Source: Prevotella sp. UBA1378 (GTDB taxonomy: Bacteria; Bacteroidota; Bacteroidia; Bacteroidales; Bacteroidaceae). Taken from it: a stretch of DNA of 17,360 nucleotides. Positions 6,018 to 14,641 of the stretch are shown here, one piece after another. The translations under genes were made by a program, and so were the position numbers. Location of the stretch: NCBI GenBank assembly GCA_002305505.1, contig DBRC01000007.1:4147-21506 (forward strand), in the 5' to 3' direction. Numbering within the stretch: position 1 is the first letter of the stretch; every line of letters starts with the position of its first letter. The notes beneath the pieces were generated by a model. That model made no database searches, was not told the origin of the DNA, and worked only from the letters and a program-made list of their open reading frames with translations.

Positions 6018-7181
6018 ATGGACAACAGATATATGATGCGTGGTGTAAGTGCCGCAAAAGAAGACGTGCACAACGCCATCAAGAACATTGACAAGGGTAT
6101 CTTCCCGCAGGCTTTTTGCAAAATCATCCCCGACATACTGGGAGGCGACCCCGACTATTGCAACATCATGCATGCCGACGGAGCTGGAACAAAGTCAAGC
6201 CTTGCCTACATGTACTGGAAAGAAACCGGGGACTTGAATGTATGGAAAGGCATCGCACAGGATGCCATCGTCATGAATACCGACGATTTGCTTTGCGTCG
6301 GGGCTGTCGACAACATCCTTGTCTCAAGCACCATCGGGCGCAATAAGATGCTCATACCGGGCGAGGTAATATCGGCTATAATCAACGGTACCGACGAACT
6401 GCTCGCCGAAATGCGCGAAATGGGGATCGGCATTTATCCCACGGGGGGTGAAACGGCCGACGTTGGCGACCTGGTGCGTACCATTATCGTAGATTCTACC
6501 GTAACCTGCCGGATGCGCCGCAAAGACATAATCGACAATGCACGCATTGCTCCCGGCGATGTCATCGTAGGGCTGTCGTCGACCGGGCAGGCCTCTTACG
6601 AAAAGCAATACAACGGCGGCATGGGTTCAAACGGGCTGACATCGGCCCGCCATGACGTGTTCGCCAAATACCTCGCGGAAATTTACCCAGAAAGCTATGA
6701 CCACGCTGTGCCCGGCGAACTCGTATACAGCGGTAAATATAAACTGACCGATGTAGTAGAAGGAGCTCCCGTCAATGCCGGCCGGCTCGTTCTGTCCCCC
6801 ACCCGTACTTATGCACCGGTCATCAAGCGCGTGCTCGACGAGCTGAGGCCGGAAATCCATGGCATGGTACACTGCACTGGAGGCGCACAAACTAAAGTGC
6901 TGCATTTTGTCAATGCCAATTGCAAGGTGGTAAAGGATAACATGTTTCCTGTTCCGCCCCTGTTCAGGGCCATCCACGATTGTTCATGTACCGACTGGAG
7001 GGAGATGTACCAAGTGTTCAATATGGGACACCGCATGGAAATTTACGTGCGGCCGGAAGAGGCCGAGAAAGTTATCGGCATATCAAAAAGCTTCAACATC
7101 GACGCACAGGTTGTAGGCCATGTCGAAGAAGGCACCAAGAGCCTGACCATCCAAAGCGAATTCGGCATATTCGAATATTGA
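6018..7181 (+). CDS. purM: Phosphoribosylformylglycinamidine cyclo-ligase
   Basis: AIR synthetase (EC 6.3.3.1) closes the imidazole ring of FGAM with ATP in purine synthesis. At 387 residues it is about 40 longer than E. coli PurM and belongs to the divergent form found in Bacteroidetes. Motifs are DGAGTKSSLAYMYW (54-67), MNTDDLLCVGA (86-96), GGETADVGDLVRT (143-155), GLSSTG in the middle, and HCTGGAQTKVLHF and FNMGHRMEIYV toward the C-terminus. The N-terminus (MDNRYMMRGVSAAKEDV) begins directly at the ATG. A 70-base gap to prfA is the largest in this run but shows no promoter or terminator. Confidence 0.94.
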   Translation: MDNRYMMRGVSAAKEDVHNAIKNIDKGIFPQAFCKIIPDILGGDPDYCNIMHADGAGTKSSLAYMYWKETGDLNVWKGIAQDAIVMNTDDLLCVGAVDNILVSSTIGRNKMLIPGEVISAIINGTDELLAEMREMGIGIYPTGGETADVGDLVRTIIVDSTVTCRMRRKDIIDNARIAPGDVIVGLSSTGQASYEKQYNGGMGSNGLTSARHDVFAKYLAEIYPESYDHAVPGELVYSGKYKLTDVVEGAPVNAGRLVLSPTRTYAPVIKRVLDELRPEIHGMVHCTGGAQTKVLHFVNANCKVVKDNMFPVPPLFRAIHDCSCTDWREMYQVFNMGHRMEIYVRPEEAEKVIGISKSFNIDAQVVGHVEEGTKSLTIQSEFGIFEY

Positions 7182-7251
7182 CACACAGAACGGAACGGAC
7201 GGACGGAATGCGAAAATAACCAAAGTAGAAAAGAAGATCATAAAACTATAT

Positions 7252-8364
7252 ATGCCGGAAAATAATAGCATACTCGAAAAACTGGACGGTCTCGAGAGCC
7301 GGTATGAAGAGGTGTCAACCCTCATCACCGACCCGAATGTGATAGCCGACCAGCAACGATTTGTCAAACTGACAAAGGAATACAAAGATTTGGGCGACAT
7401 AATGGATGCCCGCAAACGTTATATAGCCTGCTTAAACGCCATTAAAGAGGCCAAGGATATCCTTGCCAATGAAGACGATGCGGAAATGAAGGAAATGGCC
7501 CGTGAGGAACTCGCGTGCAACGAGGAACTACAGCCAAGGCTGGAGGAAGAAATCAAAATCGCATTGGTACCGAAAGACCCGGAAGACGCCAAGAATGTAC
7601 AGATGGAAATCCGTGCCGGCACTGGAGGAGATGAAGCCGCCCTTTTTGCCGGCGACCTATTCCTGATGTATAGGAAATACTGCGATACAAAAGGGTGGAA
7701 CATCTCGATCACAAGTGTGAGCGAAGGCGCTGTCGGTGGATATAAAGAAATCGACTTTGCCGTAAGCGGTGCCGATGTCTACGGCACGCTGAAATATGAA
7801 TCAGGGGTACACCGTGTCCAGCGCGTGCCGGCTACCGAGACGCAAGGCCGCATGCACACAAGTGCTGCTACGGTAGCCGTATTGCCCGAGGCTGATAAAT
7901 TCGAGGTCAATATCAACGAAGGAGACATCAAATGGGACACTTTCCGCAGTTCCGGGGCCGGCGGGCAGAACGTGAACAAGGTTGAATCGGGAGTGCGACT
8001 GCGCTATCCGTGGAAAAATCCCAATACAGGGGTGGTGGAGGAAATCCTGATAGAATGTACCGAAACGCGCGATCAGCCCAAAAACAAAGAACGCGCCCTT
8101 TCACGCCTACGCACTTTCATCTACGACAAAGAACACCAAAAATATGTCGACGATATTGCCAACCGCCGCAAGACATTAGTATCAACGGGCGACAGAAGTG
8201 CGAAAATACGCACATACAATTACCCGCAAGGGCGCGTGACCGACCACCGCATAGGATACACAACACATGATTTGTCGGGCTTTATGGCCGGCAACATCCA
8301 AGACTTAATCGACGCACTGACAGTCGCGGAAAATGCAGAACGCCTAAAAGAAAACGAGCTTTAG
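7252..8364 (+). CDS. prfA: Peptide chain release factor 1
   Basis: RF1 reads UAA and UAG stop codons in the ribosomal A site and triggers peptide release. The 370-residue length is normal. The N-terminal helical domain (about 1-110) precedes RAGTGGDEAALFAGDLF (121-137). The codon-reading PAT tripeptide is at 193-195, which marks RF1 rather than RF2. The catalytic GGQ is at 237-239 (GAGGQNVNKVESG), and RSAKIRTYNYPQGRVTDHR lies in the C-terminal part. No programmed frameshift is seen. The gene has no prmC neighbour here; it lies between purM and pyrF. Confidence 0.97.
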   Translation: MPENNSILEKLDGLESRYEEVSTLITDPNVIADQQRFVKLTKEYKDLGDIMDARKRYIACLNAIKEAKDILANEDDAEMKEMAREELACNEELQPRLEEEIKIALVPKDPEDAKNVQMEIRAGTGGDEAALFAGDLFLMYRKYCDTKGWNISITSVSEGAVGGYKEIDFAVSGADVYGTLKYESGVHRVQRVPATETQGRMHTSAATVAVLPEADKFEVNINEGDIKWDTFRSSGAGGQNVNKVESGVRLRYPWKNPNTGVVEEILIECTETRDQPKNKERALSRLRTFIYDKEHQKYVDDIANRRKTLVSTGDRSAKIRTYNYPQGRVTDHRIGYTTHDLSGFMAGNIQDLIDALTVAENAERLKENEL

Positions 8365-8411
8365 CGGCTGGATGCTTAAACTGCAATTTCATCTTTATTT
8401 GTAACACAGCA

Positions 8412-9242
8412 ATGAACAGACAAGAATTAATTAAAGAGATCCGAACAAAAAAGACATTCCTTTGCGTTGGGCTCGACACGGATACAGAGAAAATACCCCA
8501 ATACCTGCTTTCGCATGAGGATCCGATTTTCGATTTCAATAAGGCAATCATAGATGCAACAGCTCCCTACTGCGTGGCCTACAAGCCCAACCTGGCCTTT
8601 TATGAGGCATTCGGGGTCAAAGGGATTATCGCATTCGAGAAAACCATTAGATATTTAAAAGAAAACTATCCCGGACAATTTATCATCGCTGACGCCAAAC
8701 GCGGTGATATCGGCAATACATCGGCCATGTATGCCCGTACTTTCTTCGAAGTGTATGACATCGACGCGCTGACCGTCGCCCCTTATATGGGTGAAGACAG
8801 CGTGACGCCCTTCCTCACTTACCAAGACAAATGGGTGGTACTGCTCGCATTGACCAGCAACAAGGGCAGCCGCGACTTCCAACTGATGGAAGACGTCAAC
8901 GGAGAACGCCTTTTCGAGAAAGTGCTGGGAAGTTCGCAGCGATGGGGACATGCAGGCAACATGATGTATGTCGTTGGAGCTACGCAAGGAGAGATGTTCA
9001 AGGACATCCGCAAGGTTGCACCGAATCATTTCCTGCTTGTACCGGGTGTCGGAGCACAGGGAGGCAGCCTGCAAGAAGTGTGTAAATACGGAATGACCGA
9101 TGATTGCGGTTTGCTGGTCAATTCGTCGAGGGGGATTATCTACGCATCACAAGGTGAGGACTTTGCAGAAGTTGCTGCCCGGAAAGCGAAGGAATTACAA
9201 GAAGAAATGGCAGCAGAACTGCTTAAACGTAAAGCGCTGTAA
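8412..9242 (+). CDS. pyrF: Orotidine 5'-phosphate decarboxylase (type 2)
   Basis: PyrF (EC 4.1.1.23) makes UMP from OMP, the last step of de novo UMP synthesis. The 276-residue length places it in the longer type 2 subfamily. FLCVGLDTDTEKIP (16-29) and DFNKAIIDATAPYCVAYKPN (41-60) form the first strands; DAKRGDIGNTS (94-104) carries the catalytic Asp-x-Lys-x-x-x-Asp pattern. PGVGAQGG and VNSSRGIIYA near the C-terminus bind the phosphate. It starts 47 bases after prfA with no convincing promoter; a TTTATTTG at 8394 misses the -7 consensus at a key base. Confidence 0.96.
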   Translation: MNRQELIKEIRTKKTFLCVGLDTDTEKIPQYLLSHEDPIFDFNKAIIDATAPYCVAYKPNLAFYEAFGVKGIIAFEKTIRYLKENYPGQFIIADAKRGDIGNTSAMYARTFFEVYDIDALTVAPYMGEDSVTPFLTYQDKWVVLLALTSNKGSRDFQLMEDVNGERLFEKVLGSSQRWGHAGNMMYVVGATQGEMFKDIRKVAPNHFLLVPGVGAQGGSLQEVCKYGMTDDCGLLVNSSRGIIYASQGEDFAEVAARKAKELQEEMAAELLKRKAL

Positions 9243-9272
9243 CATAATTGTCTAATGTTCAATGAGTAAACG

Positions 9273-10493
9273 GTGAACGACAGCAAAATTATCAGCGACC
9301 CGGTTTTCGGCTTTATTAAAATACCGAAGGGGTTGTTATATGACATCGTGAAACATCCCTTGATGCAGCGGCTTAACCGCATCAATCAGCTGGGACTTGC
9401 TTCGGTGGTATACCCGGGAGCCCGACATACACGATTTCAACATTCGTTAGGCACTTTCCACTTAATGAGCGAGGCGGTTAGTACACTACAACAAAAGGGA
9501 GTATTTATCTTCGACAGCGAAGCGGAAGCAGTAGAAGCGGCTATACTCATGCACGACATCGGGCATGGCCCGTTCTCACACGTACTCGAAAACACATTGA
9601 TTAAGGGTATCTCGCACGAGGAAATCTCTTTGATGATGATGGAGCGAATCAACCTTGACCTGGGCAGCCAACTGAATCTTGCCATCAGCATCTTTAAAGA
9701 TGAATACCCGAAAAAAATCTTTCATCAGCTAATCAGTAGCCAACTTGACATGGACCGCCTCGACTACCTGCGAAGAGACTCTTTCTTTACAGGTGTGACG
9801 GAAGGTAATATCGGAAGTGCCCGTATCATTAAGATGCTGAATGTAGCGGACGACCATCTCGTCGTCGAGTCGAAAGGCATATACTCTATTGAGAATTACC
9901 TCACATCACGGCGCTTGATGTACTGGCAGGTATACTTGCATAAAACAGCCGTAGCCTACGAGAAAGTACTGGTTAATACGCTGACACGCGCCAAACACTT
10001 GGCGGCAATGGGAAAGGAGGTCTTTGCTCCGCCTGCCCTCCGCTATTTCCTTTATAACGACGTAGATGCAGAATGGTTCATCCAACATGAAGACGCATTG
10101 GAAATGTACAGGGAATTGGATGACAGCGACATTTGGAGCAGCCTGAAAGTGTGGAAGCACAGCGATGACAAAATCTTGTCAATACTGGCCACCGATATGC
10201 TCGACAGGCATGTATTCAAGGTTGAGGTACACGACGAACCAGTAAGCGAAGAACGGATAAAGGAGTTAGAAATGCATATTGCCGATAAAATGGGCATTCC
10301 CCCAGGGGATGCACACTACATGATAAGCATCGACACGATACAAAAAGATATGTATGATACCGACGAGGACCGCATCGCGATTCTTTACAAAGACGGAACG
10401 ATAAAAGATATATCGGAAGCCTCAGAGATTTTAAATGTGCAACTGCTTTCGAAAAAAATAAGAAAATATTATCTTTGTTATCAACGTATCTAA
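9273..10493 (+). CDS. HD-domain phosphohydrolase (COG1078-like)
   Basis: A 406-residue cytosolic HD-superfamily phosphohydrolase, related to dGTPase-like and YpgQ-like metal-dependent enzymes. The substrate is unknown, though a nucleotide or dNTP is plausible. The metal site shows His52 in ARHTRFQHSLG (50-60), the HD pair at 94-95 in LMHDIGHGPFSH, and a later Asp in QLDMDRLDYLRRDSFFTG. The start is the GTG at 9273: nearby ATGs at 9255 and 9262 run into stops within a few codons, and VNDSKIISDPVFGFI matches the usual family beginning. It is 30 bases after pyrF. Its last 24 bases overlap the upstream promoter box proposed for lpxD. Confidence 0.9.
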   Translation: MNDSKIISDPVFGFIKIPKGLLYDIVKHPLMQRLNRINQLGLASVVYPGARHTRFQHSLGTFHLMSEAVSTLQQKGVFIFDSEAEAVEAAILMHDIGHGPFSHVLENTLIKGISHEEISLMMMERINLDLGSQLNLAISIFKDEYPKKIFHQLISSQLDMDRLDYLRRDSFFTGVTEGNIGSARIIKMLNVADDHLVVESKGIYSIENYLTSRRLMYWQVYLHKTAVAYEKVLVNTLTRAKHLAAMGKEVFAPPALRYFLYNDVDAEWFIQHEDALEMYRELDDSDIWSSLKVWKHSDDKILSILATDMLDRHVFKVEVHDEPVSEERIKELEMHIADKMGIPPGDAHYMISIDTIQKDMYDTDEDRIAILYKDGTIKDISEASEILNVQLLSKKIRKYYLCYQRI

Positions 10494-10512
10494 ATAAAAA
10501 TTGCTATATTTG
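10470..10512 (+). promoter_or_regulatory. Tandem -7 boxes upstream of lpxD
   Basis: Two perfect TAnnTTTG matches occur: TATCTTTG at 10470-10477 and TATATTTG at 10505-10512. The first has a TTTC 19 bases upstream (10447-10450) as an imperfect -33 box; the second has no clear -33. Starts would lie near 10484 and 10518, giving leaders of about 57 and 22 nt. They would let the lipid A genes be transcribed separately from the upstream housekeeping run. Confidence 0.55.
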
Positions 10513-10540
10513 CAGAATTAATATAACTAAGGTAAAAGAA

Positions 10541-11572
10541 ATGGAATTTACAGCGAAACAAATTGCTGATTTTATCGGCGGGAAAGTGGAAGGCGATAAC
10601 AACTCCACCGTCAACACCTTTGCCAAAATAGAAGAAGGCGCAAAAGGAGCCATCTCGTTCCTTTCAAATCCCAAATACACCCAATATATTTATGATACCG
10701 ATTCGAGCATCGTGCTCATCAATGAGGACGTTGTCCTGGAAAAACCGGTAAGCACGACACTCATACGCGTCAAGAACGCCTACGAATGCATCGCGAAGCT
10801 ACTGCATTTATACGAAACAAGCAAACCCAAAAGAACCGGTATCGACACACTGGCCTTTGTATCACCCAAAGCGATAGTCGGTGATGACGTTTACATCGGG
10901 GCGTTTGCATATATCGGCGATAACGTGACTATCGGTGACGGCACGCAAATCTACCCCCATACAGTGATAGAAGACGGTGCGGAAATAGGAGAACGCTGTG
11001 TAATCCATCCCAATGTCACGGTCTACCATGGATGCAAATTGGGCAATAACGTTACCATCCATGCCGGCAGCGTAATCGGTGCAGACGGCTTTGGCTTTGC
11101 CCCGAATGACGAGGGATACGACAAGATTCCGCAAATAGGAATAGTCACGATTGAAGACAACGTGGAAATAGGTGCCAATACATGCATTGACCGCTCAACG
11201 ATGGGCAGCACTATCATCCGTAAAGGTGTGAAACTGGACAACCTGATCCAAGTAGCCCACAACTGTGAAATCGGAGAAAATACCGTGATGAGTGCTCAAG
11301 TGGGGATTGCCGGCAGCACCAAGATTGGCTCATGGTGCATGTTCGGAGGGCAGGTTGGCCTTGCCGGCCATATCCAAATAGGAGACAAGGTTTTCCTCGG
11401 AGCCCAGTCGGGTGTACCCGGAAACATTAAAAGCGACCAGACACTGATAGGCACCCCCCCGATGGAGCCGAAGGCCTACTTCAAATCACAAGCTATATTC
11501 CGCAAGCTACCAGAGCTTTATAAGCAAATTAACGAGTTGCAGAAACAAGTTGATGAACTAAAAAAGAAATAA
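10541..11572 (+). CDS. lpxD: UDP-3-O-acylglucosamine N-acyltransferase
   Basis: LpxD (EC 2.3.1.191) adds the second hydroxyacyl chain to UDP-3-O-acylglucosamine, the third step of lipid A synthesis, on the cytosolic side. The 343 residues comprise an N-terminal uridine-binding domain (1-100, with ISFLSNPKY), a left-handed beta-helix of hexapeptide repeats (about 105-310), and a C-terminal helix ending in repeated LQKQVDELKKK-type sequence, probably a trimer coiled coil. The catalytic His is His240 in LIQVAHNCEIG. The frame is open further upstream to 10475, but that stretch overlaps the HD gene and holds the -7 box, so the ATG at 10541 is the start. lpxC-fabZ follows after 5 bases. Confidence 0.96.
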   Translation: MEFTAKQIADFIGGKVEGDNNSTVNTFAKIEEGAKGAISFLSNPKYTQYIYDTDSSIVLINEDVVLEKPVSTTLIRVKNAYECIAKLLHLYETSKPKRTGIDTLAFVSPKAIVGDDVYIGAFAYIGDNVTIGDGTQIYPHTVIEDGAEIGERCVIHPNVTVYHGCKLGNNVTIHAGSVIGADGFGFAPNDEGYDKIPQIGIVTIEDNVEIGANTCIDRSTMGSTIIRKGVKLDNLIQVAHNCEIGENTVMSAQVGIAGSTKIGSWCMFGGQVGLAGHIQIGDKVFLGAQSGVPGNIKSDQTLIGTPPMEPKAYFKSQAIFRKLPELYKQINELQKQVDELKKK

Positions 11573-11577
11573 GAAGT

Positions 11578-12963
11578 ATGATAAAACAAAGGACATTGAA
11601 AGGCAGTTTTTCACTCTTTGGAAAAGGTTTACACACAGGATTAAGCCTCACGGTTACATTTAATCCGGCTCCAGAAAACACTGGCTATAAAATACAGCGC
11701 ATTGATATAGAAGGACAGCCCGTTATTGATGCCATTGCAGAAAATGTCATCGACACTCAACGGGGCACAGTCCTCGGAAAAGGAGATGTCAGGGTATCCA
11801 CTGTTGAGCATGGACTGGCAGCCCTCTATGCCCTTGGTATTGACAACTGTATGATACAGGTGAATGGCCCGGAATTTCCGATACTGGACGGGAGCGCAAT
11901 CAGATATATCGAGAAAATCAATGAAATAGGCATTGAAGAATTGAATGCACCGAAAGACTGGTATATCATCCGCAAGAAGATAGAAGTGAAGGACGAGGAA
12001 AGCGGTTCTTGCATCACTATCCTCCCCGATGAGGAATTCAGCTTGACGGCTATGTGTTCTTTTAATTCGAAATTCATCAACAGCCAGTTTGCATCGCTGG
12101 ATAAGATAGAAGACTTCACGAAAGAAATTGCACCAGCTCGTACATTCGTATTTGTCCGCGATATAGAACCACTTCTGAAAGCCAATCTCATCAAGGGGGG
12201 CGACTTTGACAATGCTATTGTTATCTACGAGAAGCAAATCTCGCAAGAACAGCTCGACCAATTGGCCGACATGATACAGGTAGAACACAGGGACGCAACG
12301 GAAATGGGATATATCCAGCATAAGCCGTTAGTGTGGGAGAACGAATGCACGCGTCATAAATTACTCGACATCATCGGGGATATGGCCCTGATAGGCAAGC
12401 CGATAAAAGGGCGTATCATTGCTACCCGTCCCGGACATACCATCAACAACAAGTTTGCCCGCCAAATGCGTAAGGAGATCCGCAAACACGAGATACAAGC
12501 CCCCATTTACGATCCGAATGAAGAGCCTGTGATGGATGTTAACCGCATCCGCGAACTACTTCCCCACCGCTACCCAATGCAGCTGGTAGACAAAGTGATT
12601 GCATTGGGAGCTACAAGCATCGTGGGCGTTAAGAATGTGACGAGCAACGAACCCTTTTTCGAAGGACATTTCCCTCAGGAACCAGTCATGCCGGGAGTGC
12701 TCCAGATTGAAGCTATGGCACAATGCGGGGGGCTGCTCGTCCTTAATACTCTCGAAGAGCCGGAGCGTTGGTCTACTTACTTTATGAAGATCGACGATGT
12801 GAAATTCCGCCAAAAGGTGGTCCCTGGAGACTCCCTGATTTTTAAGGTCGACTTACTGGCCCCAGTCCGCCATGGCATTTCGTCAATGAAAGGTTATATA
12901 TTCGTTGGCGACCATGTTGTTGCCGAGGCCACTTTCACTGCTCAAATTGTAAAGAACAAATAA
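11578..12963 (+). CDS. lpxC-fabZ: Bifunctional LpxC deacetylase / FabZ dehydratase
   Basis: A 461-residue fusion. The N-terminal half is LpxC (EC 3.5.1.108), the zinc enzyme that removes the acetyl group from UDP-3-O-acyl-GlcNAc and commits flux to lipid A. Zinc and active-site residues are VEH (Glu77, His78), HKLLDIIGD (His260, Asp264) and GHTINNK (His287). The C-terminal part, from about 320, is FabZ (EC 4.2.1.59), which dehydrates 3-hydroxyacyl-ACP: LLPHRYP precedes GHFP with catalytic His364 and QIEAMAQ with Glu378. The fusion is characteristic of Bacteroidetes. It puts two enzymes competing for hydroxyacyl-ACP in one chain. All catalytic residues of both halves are present, and no internal start is evident. 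LpxD lies just before it and LpxA just after. Confidence 0.97.
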   Translation: MIKQRTLKGSFSLFGKGLHTGLSLTVTFNPAPENTGYKIQRIDIEGQPVIDAIAENVIDTQRGTVLGKGDVRVSTVEHGLAALYALGIDNCMIQVNGPEFPILDGSAIRYIEKINEIGIEELNAPKDWYIIRKKIEVKDEESGSCITILPDEEFSLTAMCSFNSKFINSQFASLDKIEDFTKEIAPARTFVFVRDIEPLLKANLIKGGDFDNAIVIYEKQISQEQLDQLADMIQVEHRDATEMGYIQHKPLVWENECTRHKLLDIIGDMALIGKPIKGRIIATRPGHTINNKFARQMRKEIRKHEIQAPIYDPNEEPVMDVNRIRELLPHRYPMQLVDKVIALGATSIVGVKNVTSNEPFFEGHFPQEPVMPGVLQIEAMAQCGGLLVLNTLEEPERWSTYFMKIDDVKFRQKVVPGDSLIFKVDLLAPVRHGISSMKGYIFVGDHVVAEATFTAQIVKNK

Positions 12964-12970
12964 TATTGAA

Positions 12971-13741
12971 ATGAATCAAATCAGCCCATTAGCTTTTGTC
13001 GACCCGTCGGCAAAACTCGGTGACAACAATGTCATAGGCCCTTTTTGTTATATCGATAAGAATGTAGAAATTGGTGATAACAATAATCTCTACAACAGTG
13101 TAACGGTCAGTACTGGTGCACGCATCGGCAATAACAACGAATTTTTCCCCGGTGCCAGCATCAGTACAAAGCCCCAAGACTTGAAGTTTAAAGGCGAAGA
13201 AACGCTCTGCGAAATCGGCGACAATAACAGTATCCGTGAGAATGTAACCATCAGCCGCGGTACAGCCAGCAAAGGCAAAACGGTTGTAGGCTCTAACAAT
13301 CTTTTGATGGAGAACATGCACGTTGCACACGATTGCATCTTGGGCAGCAACCTGATCATCGGCAACTCAACCAAGCTTGCCGGCGAAGTATCCGTCGACG
13401 ACCACGCAATTATCAGCGCAGCAATTCTCTGCCACCAGTTCTGCCATATCGGAGGCTACGTAATGATTCAAGGCGGTTGCCGGTTCAGCCAGGATATCCC
13501 TCCATACATCATTGCCGGCAAGGATCCCACACGTTTCTGTGGTATCAATGTCATCGGTTTACGCCGCAGGGGGTTCAGCAACGAGTTGATTGAGACAATC
13601 CACGATACTTACCGCACGATTTACGCCAAGGGCATACTCAAAGACGGCATAGCCGAAGCAAGAGCTAAATATACCGGTATAAAAGAAGTCGAGTATATCT
13701 GTTCGTTCATAGAATCATCAAAGCGTGGAATCATTCGCTAA
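12971..13741 (+). CDS. lpxA: UDP-N-acetylglucosamine O-acyltransferase
   Basis: LpxA (EC 2.3.1.129) moves a 3-hydroxyacyl chain from ACP to UDP-GlcNAc, the first lipid A step. It is a 256-residue trimer subunit with a left-handed beta-helix (hexapeptide repeats from about residue 8 to 185; IGDNN-type turns are frequent) and a C-terminal helical domain. The catalytic His is His120 in MHVAHDCILG, and GLRRRGFS occurs near 197-204. It begins 7 bases after lpxC-fabZ. Its TAA ends at 13741 and the miaA ATG follows at once, so the two are likely translated together. Confidence 0.97.
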   Translation: MNQISPLAFVDPSAKLGDNNVIGPFCYIDKNVEIGDNNNLYNSVTVSTGARIGNNNEFFPGASISTKPQDLKFKGEETLCEIGDNNSIRENVTISRGTASKGKTVVGSNNLLMENMHVAHDCILGSNLIIGNSTKLAGEVSVDDHAIISAAILCHQFCHIGGYVMIQGGCRFSQDIPPYIIAGKDPTRFCGINVIGLRRRGFSNELIETIHDTYRTIYAKGILKDGIAEARAKYTGIKEVEYICSFIESSKRGIIR

Positions 13742-14641
13742 ATGAAAACACTGGTTGTCATCACCGGACCAACTGCTGTTGGGAAAACAACCCTCTGCCT
13801 GAAGATAGCCCAATACTACAGCATCCCGATTATCAATGCCGATTCGAGGCAGATATATAAGGAAATGAAAATAGGTACGGCTGCACCGACAGAACAGGAG
13901 CAGGAAGCAGTAAAGCACTATTTTGTGAATGAGCTGGAGCTCGACGAATACTATAATGCTTCGATGTTCGAACAAGACGTTATCCGTTTGCTTGAGAAAC
14001 AGCTGTTTACAGAGAGCAATATTGCCCTCATGAGCGGAGGCAGCATGATGTACATTGACGCTGTATGCAACGGTATCGACGACATACCTACGGTGGATGA
14101 AGAGACAAGAAGTTGCTTAATGCGCAAGTATGAGGAAAACGGACTTGACAGATTATGCGAAGAGTTGCGTATTCTCGATCCTGTACATTATGCGGAGGTA
14201 GACCGGAAGAATGCACGCCGTGTAATCCATGCGCTTGAAATCTGCTATATGACAGGGCGTACCTATACATCCTACCGCACCAAGAGCAAAAAGGCACGCC
14301 CGTTCAACTTACTGAAAATCGGGTTGAACCGCCCGCGTGAAGAACTGTATGAGCGCATCAACCTGCGTGTGGACGAGATGATGGAAAAAGGCCTTGCCGA
14401 CGAGGCCCGGCATCTGTACGGGAAAAGGACATGCAATGCCCTAAACACCGTAGGCTATAAAGAAATGTTTGAATACATTGACGGCAATTATTCATTAGAA
14501 GAAGCCATTGTAAGAATAAAGGGTAACACCAGACGATACGCCAGAAAACAACTGACATGGTATAAGCGTGATAAGGACATCAGATGGTTTAATCCCGAAA
14601 ACGAGAAAGAAATATTTAACTATATAAGCAATATAGTATGA
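13742..14641 (+). CDS. miaA: tRNA dimethylallyltransferase
   Basis: MiaA (EC 2.5.1.75) adds an isopentenyl group to A37 of tRNAs that read UNN codons. The 299 residues show the P-loop GPTAVGKT (9-16), the dimethylallyl-diphosphate-linked ADSRQIYKEMKIGTA (33-47), GGSMMYIDAV, DRKNARRVIHALEICY in the tRNA-binding region, and LNTVGYKEMFEYI and RRYARKQLTWYKRD near the C-terminus. There is no gap after lpxA, and its TGA overlaps the next ATG by four bases (ATGA). The placement in an envelope operon follows lineage gene order rather than a pathway link. Confidence 0.97.
   Translation: MKTLVVITGPTAVGKTTLCLKIAQYYSIPIINADSRQIYKEMKIGTAAPTEQEQEAVKHYFVNELELDEYYNASMFEQDVIRLLEKQLFTESNIALMSGGSMMYIDAVCNGIDDIPTVDEETRSCLMRKYEENGLDRLCEELRILDPVHYAEVDRKNARRVIHALEICYMTGRTYTSYRTKSKKARPFNLLKIGLNRPREELYERINLRVDEMMEKGLADEARHLYGKRTCNALNTVGYKEMFEYIDGNYSLEEAIVRIKGNTRRYARKQLTWYKRDKDIRWFNPENEKEIFNYISNIV

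Noticed and set aside
7191..7210. CGGA-rich run between purM and prfA
   Set aside because: Only a few imperfect tetranucleotide copies; most likely chance or minor slippage.
8394..8401. TTTATTTG as a pyrF promoter
   Set aside because: The second base of the -7 consensus is wrong and no -33 element is present.
10475..10540. Upstream extension of the lpxD reading frame
   Set aside because: It overlaps the HD gene and contains the -7 box; the protein family begins at the ATG at 10541.
11641..12321. 226-codon - strand frame within lpxC-fabZ
   Set aside because: It is a shadow of the LpxC coding sequence with no family motif.
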